Assembly: GCA_030685235.1 (NCBI GenBank)
Contig: MU839261.1
Location: forward strand, 1-64,000
Reading direction: 5' to 3'
DNA from: Copromyces sp. CBS 386.78
Taxonomy: Eukaryota; Ascomycota; Sordariomycetes; Sordariales; Sordariaceae
DNA length: 64,000 nt
This document shows positions 1 through 9,934 of this stretch, piece by piece. Position 1 is the first letter of the stretch. Each line of letters starts with the position of its first letter. The notes under the pieces were generated by a model, which worked only from the letters and a program-made list of their open reading frames with translations, ran no database searches and was not told the DNA's origin. The position numbers were made by a program, and so were the translations under genes.

Positions 1-3000
1 ATGGATGCGTGTGAGATTATTGGTCCAAAAAAAAAATTAAAGTGGGGGAGCAGTGTATGAAGACATTGAGGGCAGTGCGAAAAGACTTTCTCTTTTTAAA
101 GGCTATTTCTATAGGGAGGCGGCTTAGTATAAAGAAATTGAAGATTAATTTATTAGGGCTCCTTAATTTAAAAACGAGGAATTTAAGGAGCGGACTTCCA
201 ATTTTCCTACTAAAGTACCGTTAATAGTTCCATTGCAAGCTTTTATTATATACTACGTAAGTGCGAAAGTATAGGGTATTATAAGTACTACCGCCGTCCT
301 AATATTAATTAAACGGGATATACTATACGAATTATATATTAAATTCAATAGGAAACGTATATTAATAAATACGCGCCGTACTAATATTCGGATAAGTAAA
401 TATATTGAAGATAATATAAACTTTACTAATATTAAGGAATTTAACGCCGTTACTTTTAATTTTATCTACGAAAAAGACCGATTTTAATTATATATTATTA
501 ATTACATTTAATTAGAGAGGTTAATTACTATTTTAGAATTCTAGGAAATAAATTTTACGTACGAAATTGTAGAGAATATTATCGAAGGGCGAAGAGAGAA
601 ATATAAGGATGATTTTCTACGTTCCCTCTATTTTTTTATTAATAATATAACCGGTAAATACGGATTTAAAATAAAAAAGGAGGCAATAATAATTACTAGA
701 TTTATTACTTTAATAAAGGATTTAATTAAGGACGTACTATTTTATAAAGAAATTATCCGTTATATTTACTTAGTAAAGGTAACGGAGGAGGACGTTTAAA
801 AATTCTTCGATAAAATAGATAAGCTTTAGAAGACTAAGGAAGAAATAAAAGGGATATTAATAAATTATTATTAATTATATATCAACGTTTTTCTTCCTAC
901 GTTAGCCGATAAAATACCCTTATACCGTTTATACGATTATAAAATCGAATTTAGATTAAAAGAGTAATTATTATACGTTAAATTTAGATTAATATTACTT
1001 ATTAAAGCTACTATTATTAAAAAGTAGATTGACGAGAATTTTAAAAAGAAATTTATCTATCCCTCCTAATCCACCGCCGCTTTATTTATTTTATGAATAA
1101 AAGTCGGGCGGGAGAATCCGTATTTATATTAATTATTATAATATTAATAATATTATTTTAAAAATATAGTATCCGATTCTATTAATTAAAGAAACCTTTA
1201 ATACTATTTATAAGGCGAAGATTTTTATTAAATTCGATATTATTAATACATTTAATAAGATACGGGTAAAGGAGGGCTACGAATAGTTTATTATATTTAT
1301 TACCCGTTTTAAGCTTTTCGAATCCTTAGTATACCTGTTTAGTTTATAAGGGGTATTAAGGACGTTTTAGAATTATATTAATAACGTCCTATATAATATT
1401 TTTAATATATACGTTACTATTTACTTTAATAATATCTTCGTTTATTCGGAAAATGAAGAGGACTACGTTAAATATATTAATAAGGTCTTATAGAAGATAA
1501 TAAACGCAGGCCTATAAATTAATATCGATAAGTACGATTTTTATACAAAACGGATTAAATATTTAAAGCTTATTATTACCCTTAGAAGTATCGAAATAAA
1601 TTTAAAGAAGGTAGTAGCAATTATTTCGTAGGAAGCCCTAAATACTAAAAGGGCGCTATAGCGTTTTTTAGGATTCGCTAATTTCTATTGGCGGTTTATT
1701 AAATACTTTTCTATTTTAGTAGGATTATTATACGAATTAATAAAGAAGACTATTAAGGATTAGAAATAGGAGGATTAGTATTAATGTTTTTTCGACGCGT
1801 TTAAGCGAATTTTTATTAGCGGACTAATATTATATATTTACAATTAGTTTAAATAAATAATTATAGAGATAGATATTTTAAATTGGGTTTGTAGCGGTAT
1901 TTTCTCTTAGTATAATAAGGACGGGGTATTATAATTAATAATTTATTTTAACTAATAATATTCGTTAATAGAATATAATTATAATATTTATAATAAAGAA
2001 TTATTTACTATTATTAAAGCGTTAGAGGAGTAGAAGCTAGAATTAGAGGGAGTATAATAGTTGTTCGAAGTTTTAATAGACTATAAAAAATTAAAATCGT
2101 TTATAGTTAATAAATAATTAATATTATAATATATAAGGTAATTATAATTTTTCTCCCGCTTTAATTTTATTATCCGGTACCGATTAGGTTCGTTATAAAT
2201 CCGCTTTAATACGTTAAATTATAAACCGGAAGATATTCTAAAATACGAAGGTAATAAACGTCTCCTAATAAAGAATAAAATTTTATTAGAGAAAGATATT
2301 TTCGTTAATAGTTTTTACGTTTTAGAAAATAAAAGGGATTCGGAAATTTTCGTTAGGATAATTTACTTTTACGATTTAGAAATTATAAACGAAATATTAG
2401 TAAACGATTTAATAACGGAAATTTATAAAAAATTAACTTTTTTTTAGGATATATTCGTTTATTTAATAGATTTAATAAAGAGAATATAATTAAAGGAGGT
2501 TAAAAGGAGTTTTAAAAAACTTTCGTTCGTAGAATACCGCGCTATATAAGGCTAGATCTATTACTACGGTTCGGTTTTCTTTAATTTTAAAAATATTAAA
2601 GTCTATTATTAATTAATCCGCTATATTTGTAATACGTTAGGAATAAAGTATTTAAGGAAGGAAAAAATTTATAGTTTTCTCTTTTAATTTTTCTTTTAGT
2701 TAGGGATATATGACGTAGTAAAAACCTATTATAAGACTTATTTAACGTATATAAAGACGAAGCTATTATAATACGTACTATATAGGTTTTTAAAACTTTT
2801 ACTAATACTTTTCGTTCTATAGAAGGATATTTCTATTAATTATATTATATTATTAACGCCCTACGAATATTATAAATAAATATTCCGATATATTATAGTA
2901 ATTATTAATAAATTAATAAAAATATAGTATTTTATCCCTACAGTAGGGTTGACTATAGAGGAATTAGCGGACCGTTTTATAGAACGGGTCTATAATATTT

Positions 3001-3950
3001 ATAATTTACTTAATATTATTATATCTAATCGAAGTTCCTAATTTATTTCGCAATTTTAGAAAATATTATTAACGAGGTTGGAAATTAACTTTACGCCCTC
3101 CTCCGCTTTTTACTTAACTACGAACGGGTAAATAGAATATATTAATATAGAAATAGAAAAATATTTATAAATTTTTATTAATTAAATATAAAATAATTAA
3201 ATCAATTAATTATTAATAGTGGAATTTACTACTAATAATTTAATTTTAAAGACGACGGGAATTTTACTATTTTTTATTAATTATAGATTCTATTTTCAAA
3301 TAGGGGTCGAGCCTACTATATTATACCCCTTAGAAATATTAAAAACCTAATAGGATAAATATTTTAAAGTTATTAAAATCGCTAACCGGTTTAAAATAAT
3401 TTTAAACTATATAACGATTAAAGTAAAGGAAGCGTAGAGGTAGTATAAAAATAATGTTAATAAGAGGAGATTAGACGCCCTATAATATAAAATCGGAAAT
3501 AAGGTTTTATTAAATATAGAAAATTTCGAAATTGGAAAATTATATATTAAATTAATTCCGTTCTAAGAAAAGTTATTCGAAGTTTTAAAAGCTAATAGCT
3601 ATATAATTATTCTTTAATTCCTAATTAATATAAAGTATAGTCCTATATTTTATATTAATAAAATAAAATTTTAGGAAAGACGTACCGAAGGGGACGTAAA
3701 AGCAAATTAGGGGAGGATTATAAAGCGGATAAATAATAGGAAAAATTCTATTGAATAGGATTTCAACGGTATAAGTAATTATAAATAGAATTTAGAAAAT
3801 AGATAATAGGAATACTACGTCCTATAAGTACTACTATACGTACTAAATTAGTAAAAATAAATTAACGTTATAATATGCTTAGAGGTAGTACGGAAATTCT
3901 ACGAAAATTATTTAAACGAACCGACGCCGCTAAATTAAATTATTATAGAA
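1..3950 (+). mobile_element. RIP-degraded Ty3/gypsy retrotransposon (pol relic)
   Basis: Reading the plus strand through its many stop codons gives the order expected for a Ty3/gypsy pol polyprotein. Reverse transcriptase lies at about 880-1900; the motif FANFYWRFI at about 1674-1700 is typical of the connection after the RT palm. RNase H follows, with YNIYNKEL near 1975-2005. An integrase-like stretch lies at about 2500-3450 and includes TNG-stop-IEYIN near 3120, the degraded form of the usual TDGQTERVN motif. CpA and TpG are nearly absent while CpG remains, which is what RIP (CpA to TpA) leaves. No long terminal repeats could be paired inside the window, so the left end is probably outside it. 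The element cannot encode a working protein. Confidence 0.88.
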
Positions 3951-4439
3951 AAGCGGCGTAAAATAATAACGGGCCGGCAACTAAAAACGGACTAACTATT
4001 ATTAACGGAGGTAAGAACGGATTAGTCGGTATTAATAGGAAATATAGGGTATAGAAGATTAAGGAGGTCGTTACGTAGAGTAGCGGCGGCTATAGAGGCT
4101 TTTATAAAATAAATTAAATAATTAATAAGTATTTCGATCGTTTTATATATTATTAGTTAATTATACGGCTTTTTTTAGTCCGGGGTAATATTATAGGGTT
4201 AGTTTTGTAATAGTTTAGAAGTATACGGTTAGCAGCTATCGGAGTTAGGGATTAGGCTATAGTTCCGAATATAATATAAGGCTATTACAGCCTTTATAGA
4301 AGGCTATAATAACCTTATTATTACTATTGCTGTATAGGTCGTGCTAGCTCTGTAGTATTCGTGAGATTGCTGTAGAGCTAATCTCCTAGATTGACTTCTA
4401 TAAAGACTAGTCTGGGATCGTACCCTTGAACCTTTCCTC

Positions 4440-6310
4440 TTACTCCTTCGTGTAATTACGTATATTCTTACCTACCTTGTGCCTTTGCACCGTGATATTA
4501 GAATTATCACGAGGGGGGATATTAAACCCGCCTATAAATAGTTGTATATTTAGTCGAATATAATAAAACTCTCTCATACTCTTAAACTCATCGAACAACT
4601 TCTTAAAGTCGGGAAGGATAGCGCTAAACACGGGAACCCTACCCTCGTATCGCTTAATAAGCTTTTTAAACGGTTTAAAGATACTTTTAACAGCCTTTAA
4701 CACCTCCTAATCGTTATTAATTAATTTCTTTATTATATCTACGTCTTCAGAAGCGTAATAGTACGTAATAGCGGACTCGAATCGGATAGCGCGCTTAATT
4801 ATAACGTACATCGAATTCTAGCGTATTACGTTATCTTATAAAACATTAAAGTTAATATCTTCATTGTTAACGTAGACTTCGCCAAACTATACAACTATAT
4901 AGGGGGTTACGTACCCAACCGTAATATTAACAAAAGCTTCGTATCGCTAGGGAATTTTACGGATATAAAAGACAAGATTATAGAATTTATTAAAGGCTAT
5001 ACGCTACTACTATTCTAATATAAACTCTTCCTCTTCTTTTTATAATAAATTTTAATAATTAAAATTGCAATCGATAAAATTATAGAGGGGGCCTTCGAAG
5101 AATACTTTAGCGATTAGATTAAGTATATAGCTAAAGCAGCGAACGCGGCGGTTATTAAAATCGTAATTATTAATATTACTAATAAATAAATATCTAACTA
5201 CTTTATTATTTAATATCGTATTATCGCCTTAAACAAAACCTAACTTATTGCTAATACTATAGTTATTAATAACTTAACGAAAGAGGGCGCCTATTAAACC
5301 CGACAATTAGTATAAAATTTCACAGCAGGACAATCGGACTTATTAATATTCTCCCTACTGTAATAACCTTTAATGTAAACTAGCGCAAATAAACGAATTC
5401 GAAGAATAATCGTTACGTCGGTATAGTAGGCAATAACCGCGAATATAATATAACCGTTAGGTAAAGTCTAAATATTAAAAGAAATATAAATCTTATATAG
5501 GGTTACGGCCAATTCCTCCTTTAACTTCTCCTTCTCACTCTTAAATCTAACGGCGACCTATCGAAATACCGTCGTCCCCGCCTCTAAAAATACAATTTTA
5601 GTTAAAGTAAAATTTAATAAACGATAGAATTTATAAAACTTATTATTTTATACGATTATAAACCTAATATTCAATGTAACGACAAAATTTATTAGTCCCT
5701 TCTTAAAAGTATTATTACTAGATTATAAGACCGTGCGAAAGGTAACGGCGGTATAGGTACGTATATCTCCGCTATATTATTATTCGACCGCGTTTAACTT
5801 CCTTTTCTTAATAGGGTTAATAATCTTATATTTATTTTCGAAGTATTTCGACGCTACGTTTATTAAACCGGTAATATTATATATATTATTATAATAGTAA
5901 TAAATATAGTACGTACTAACCTTCGTTATTCTCTTAAATCGCTATAGGCGAATATTGTTTGCTTTATAATAAAAGGTATCGCCGTTACTTCCTATCTATA
6001 ATCGACTATATTAGAACTAGTCGTTCAATACGTATTATTTACGTTCGACCTCGATATATAGCTACTCGTCCAATAGTTAATAAATATACAAATCGGCATC
6101 CTTCGTCTTCAAATCGTTAATTTATTATTTAAGAGTACGATGTACTACCTAACCGAATATTATAATAGGGCGATTAAATAAAATCAACGGTGGGGGTTAT
6201 AATAAGGATAACGATTAAAATTCAGCGTTAGCGAATACTAAGCTAGGCTACCCTTCGCCGGTACTATTACTAAAGTAGCTAGAAGTATTTTATAATATAA
6301 CGGAGTCTTA
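4440..6310 (-). mobile_element. Degenerate hAT-family transposase relic
   Basis: The minus strand reads as the middle of a fungal hAT transposase. The segment at about 5000-4740 resembles the hAT core (GKLHNLV-like, then an R-N-S-like motif and RAIRFESAI). An intact 87-codon stretch at 4703-4440 follows with SIFKPFKKL and FSAILPDFKKLFDEF, corresponding to the conserved 'L-PF...T...-ILP...L' block of the family. Stop codons and frameshifts interrupt everything upstream. The C-terminal hAT dimerisation domain (with its usual SERxFS motif) is not visible below 4440, so this end is truncated or replaced by other RIP-damaged DNA (about 3950-4440, in which nothing else is recognised). CpA depletion is weaker than in the neighbouring gypsy relic. 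Confidence 0.75.
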
Positions 6311-6644
6311 GGATACAATAATAGGTAAAATTTATTAGTATTAACTTAATTGAGAGGAAGCTAACGAGGATAGCGATACTAAATTTAGTAAATTTGACAG
6401 GGGAGAAGACAAGGGGGCTCGCCCTATAAAGATAGTATTCGAAATTTTATAAATCCGCTATCTAGAACCTCAACACCACGGTTACAAGTCTCGATACAAG
6501 ATTTTACTTACTCTGACGTACGCATACAGGCTTAAAAGCACGAAATTTTACCGTATACATCGATATCCGGTCATCTGTATACGATTTTACTGCAGAATGA
6601 CCGGGCATATATGTGAAAAAAAATCTTACACCTAATATTACCAA

Positions 6645-6769
6645 GCCAACCAAGCCGCACGAGCCGAGCCGACCCCTCTGGCTACCCTCAGAATCAGGGT
6701 TGGCTCGGCTCCCTTACTGCCTTCTGGGCTCAGCTAGCTCGAGCTGGGCTCGGCTCGTGCAGGGCACTG
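6645..6769. repeat. GC-rich nested inverted repeat; candidate hAT terminus
   Basis: GCACGAGCCGAGCC at about 6658-6671 is the inverse of GGCTCGGCTCGTGC at about 6747-6760. Extra GGCTCGGCT copies lie between them. The right edge reads GCAGGGCACTG, so seen from the minus strand the element would begin CAGTGCCCTGC followed by CGAGCC repeats, a layout common at hAT ends and subterminal regions. The flank at 6770-6777 (GTCTCACT) would be the 8-bp target duplication, but no matching copy was found on the left. The inverted repeat itself is clear; its assignment to the hAT relic is inferred from position and orientation. Confidence 0.5.
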
Positions 6770-6848
6770 GTCTCACTCTCATAGCCGCCAGCTTTCGGAA
6801 ATCTCAGAGCGCACCGAGGACACGAGTTCCGTTTCGAGCGACCAACCG

Positions 6849-7542
6849 GTGCGGCCGGCGACTCACTTCATTATATTCCTCAGACACTTCTTCAGCAGCG
6901 TACGAGGCACCTTTTTTGAAGTACCTATAGAGCTTAAGTATGCGTACACCACGTACAATGACTGGTACAACGCGGAAGGCCACGGAAAGAGGATCCAAGA
7001 ACTTGAAGAGAATCCCGAATCGTTCAACAAAAAAGAGTACTTGAGGCTGCTGAACATCCTCAGCAAGCTTTATACCAACTGCTACCTTGCAGGTAAGCGT
7101 CATTTGATTTTTGTTTATTTATGAGTTACCTGCATTCATGTCGCTCACAAAGATAATAGTGGAAGCAGGAGTGTGCAAGGAAGATTTCGACAAAAGTGAA
7201 AAAAACCCGGAAGAGCGAGCGACTCTACACAAACAACTTGCTGAGGTGCAGGAAGAAAGAGGCCTTGAGCGACCTGAACAGACGAGCATCGATGATATAA
7301 TGAGACTGGTTGGTCAGCTTAGCGTGTTTAAACCGGAATATCTTGCCGAGAGCGCCACTCCAAGTCCTGCGGCCTCAGTCGCCAGTTCCAGCCCTACGGG
7401 TTCATTTATAGAGACTATGATGTTGATTGGCAGCGCTCAAAACGTTGGATTGATGGATCCCGATAGTCCCGCTGCCAAAGCTAGGCGTCGCTCGCTGGCA
7501 ATCGACGAGATTATTACGAAGCTAGGAATGCGTCTTGAATAG
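6849..7542 (+). CDS. Hypothetical protein, 5' end incomplete, two exons seen
   Basis: Two open frames join cleanly across an intron at 7093-7159 (GTAAGC donor, AATAG acceptor, phase 1). The upstream exon is open through 6849-7092 and the downstream exon is 7160-7542. The product is charged and helical in look (YNDWYNAEGHGKRIQELEEN, then a Lys/Glu-rich stretch after the splice) and ends in a Ser/Ala/Pro-rich linker plus a short C-terminal helix. I do not recognise the family. No ATG lies in frame in the first exon, and the frame stays open upstream toward the transposon border. The true start is therefore either in an unseen 5' exon or has been lost at the junction with the degraded transposon DNA. 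It may be a lineage-specific gene or a decaying fragment. Confidence 0.45.
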
Positions 7543-8446
7543 TCAAGAATCCGACGTTCTGACATCGGGTTCCCCCTGGGTCTACCTTACTTACATCCAC
7601 TTGTGTGGAGAAGATAATGGGTGCGACAACCAAGGAACCGATTCAATGTCCGCATCGCATAGCTTCAGGTATTGCACAACCACTCCTATAGTGAGAGTGT
7701 TTTCTTTGGAAGGAATGGTTTTTCTTAATGGGTCATACGGGTTTCTACTTGGCGTGTGTTCCGGAAATACACAGGGATATTGGTCATGTATGGCTCGAAT
7801 CAGTGGGAAGAGACTTGCGGGCAAGTCTATGGGAATAGGACGATATTGCAGTATCCTTGGGTTTAGCTGGCAGAGCCAGAATTGACAGTCGTTACCTCCA
7901 GATGTTTCATTCTCGTGACTTTGGCGGTTTTGCTCCCAATTCCCCAGGCTTGGTCAAAACCCTAAGATGGACACTCTGACTGTACAAGCGCCGGTCGACA
8001 CCCAGTCATCAACAAATTCACCGGAACGGACAGTCATAGGTGAGTAGACCCCCTCATTATCTCATTACCTGTCCTTCCGTATTGCCATCGTATTTTTACA
8101 TCCCCTTGGATGGATATCGTCAACTGTCTCCGTGTCATAAGACGGCAAGCCAAACTCCGCCTGGTTTGCTTCCAGTCAAGACTGGACCTGACACATTCCC
8201 AGGCCATCAGTCATCTTCATCATGCCTAATACAGAAACAAAAGGAACCTACAGAAACCCAGAGTGATGAGGATAAAAGGCCAGTGGACCAGCTTCTTGTA
8301 ACAGAATCCGCCCGTGTATCATCCAGTCCATACCCATGATTGTACCTGACTTACCTTTTCCCAGACCAAGTCAACCACCCTGCCCAAAGTATCTACCTCT
8401 CTACCTACCTACCTACCTTCTTTAACAAAAAGACACAAATCCAATC
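7543..8446. other. Intergenic, no gene supported
   Basis: Open frames here are short and lack splice or codon evidence. The last part is rich in CTACC repeats (about 8395-8420) just before the next start codon and is probably the promoter and 5' leader of the downstream gene. Confidence 0.6.
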
Positions 8447-9331
8447 ATGTCCCAACCACAAAATCCATCCATCCCAACCAAGTTATCCCATCCCCACCCC
8501 CATCCTCAACCCCCCCAAAACCCCTCCACGCCCATCTACCCCCTCTTCATCTTCCTCTATGAAACGGAGCAGTTCCTAATTAAAGCACTCCGGAGTTACC
8601 GCACGGGCATTCTCGAGCCATCAGCAGCCGAGAAGCTCGATTCCGCCTTTAAAAAGTTCAATAAATGGGCACATGCAACGGACAACTTGGACTCTCTCAA
8701 GGCCCTGGCCGAGGATCTGGAGAACAGCGAATCAGGAATGCACAAGCCCAAGAATTACACGGCTTACCAGCTGCTTTTTTGGCGGTTTAGGGGCATGTGG
8801 CCTAATGTTTATTTAGGTAGGTAGGTACCTACTAGGTAGTGTTGTAGCAAGCATAAAAGTTGTATTGGATTGGATTGGATTGATGAATGTGTCCGGGCGT
8901 GAGGGGAGAGAGAGAGAAAAGGTTGTGATGAGGACTGGATAGATGACTGACTGACTGACTGACTGACTGGTGGTATAGTCCAAAAAGAATTAGCAGAACG
9001 AGCAAAAGCCTCCTCCCAACCGCAACCAAACCAAGTCGTTTCGGCACAATCACATATTCCTCAAAAAGCCACTGACATACCCACTCTCTTCAAGAAATTC
9101 AAAAGCCCAGTCATGATTCCCTTTGCCAAGTGGTGGGCGGAGCTACAAGACAAGGAAGAAGGCCCGCTGCTGCCCGCAAGAAGTTTTAACCAGGCTATTG
9201 ATCAAATCCTGTCATCTATTGAGGGGCTTATACATGTTTGGGACACGGATATCGCGCCCACTTTGGTGCCGGAGAAGGAGAAAGTGGTGCCAAGAGAAGA
9301 GAGCGGTAGTGAGTGGGATGGTAGTGAGTGA
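8447..9331 (+). CDS. Hypothetical protein, two exons
   Basis: Exon 1 (8447-8816) begins at an ATG in TCATGTCC context and encodes a Pro/His-rich N-terminus followed by a helical region (YETEQFLIKALRSYRTG...). The intron is 8817-8978 (GTAGGT donor, TATAG acceptor, phase 1). Exon 2 (8979-9331) continues in frame with VQKELAERAKASSQ, then FKKFKSPVMIPFAKWWAEL and an acidic tail ending at TGA. The spliced protein is about 240 residues with no signal peptide or membrane segment. The intron holds a TGAC tandem repeat that gives several overlapping copies of the CTGAC branch-point consensus. I do not recognise the family. The gene lies between two other unfamiliar genes next to a RIP block, and a lineage-restricted gene is likely. 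The splice model is well supported by frame and by the acidic, biased exon composition. Confidence 0.65.
8943..8970 (+). repeat. (GACT)n microsatellite inside an intron
   Basis: A run of GACT repeats within the 8817-8978 intron. Each unit regenerates CTGAC, the fungal branch-point consensus, and the run ends about 8 nt before the acceptor at 8978. Confidence 0.85.
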
Positions 9332-9796
9332 GTAAGGGAAATTAATAAAGAAAATTTCCCGACTCCTCGAAATGATGAATGATAAGCTTGTTGGGTGTTT
9401 AGGCGCAAAGTAAAGAGAAGTAATTCGCTAGTGCACTGTTGATACCTAGAGATACCTTACTACCTAGCGCGCATTCATGTGAGCAACCCAACTTAAACGC
9501 GAATGTTTGACGACAATGTGTGTCAGTCCAGAACATCTGAACCACAACAATGAGCGGCATGAACAGAAACAGAACCATTCCACTGACTCACCAGTCCACG
9601 TTGACCATTGTTTCACGCCTTGCAACCTGTGCCAGATATGTAAAAACGCTGATCACTGCAACTATTACGCTAGTCCTGCTGAAAACACAGTTGACAGTTA
9701 TCCAGATCCCGTGAGATATGATATCTCGGGAACGCTTTCGAATCCAAACATGGATGTAAGTGAAAGCGAATACTCATGCTCTCAGATGTGTCCTCA

Positions 9797-9934
9797 TTAC
9801 TCCTCATCCTCCTCACTGTCCGGAGGCAGCTCCGGGGGAGGGCCAGCTTTGAGTTCCACCATCTCGAGGCTACTGTCGCTATCCGGAGAAGAGAGCTCCT
9901 CCTCAGCGAAGATAATCTCCTTGCCCTTGCCCTT
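9797..9934 (-). other. Coding-like tail after an in-frame TAG
   Basis: Directly after the TAG (9937-9935) of the long minus-strand gene, the same frame stays open for 45 codons to a TAA at 9799-9797. It encodes a strongly acidic tail (begins KGKGKEIIFAEEELSS, ends PPDSEEDEE) that matches the composition of the protein before the stop. This looks like the original C-terminus cut off by a nonsense change; CAG to TAG is a CpA to TpA change of the RIP type. Stop-codon readthrough is the alternative. The region 9332-9796 beyond it, between the two converging genes, holds no supported gene. Confidence 0.55.
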
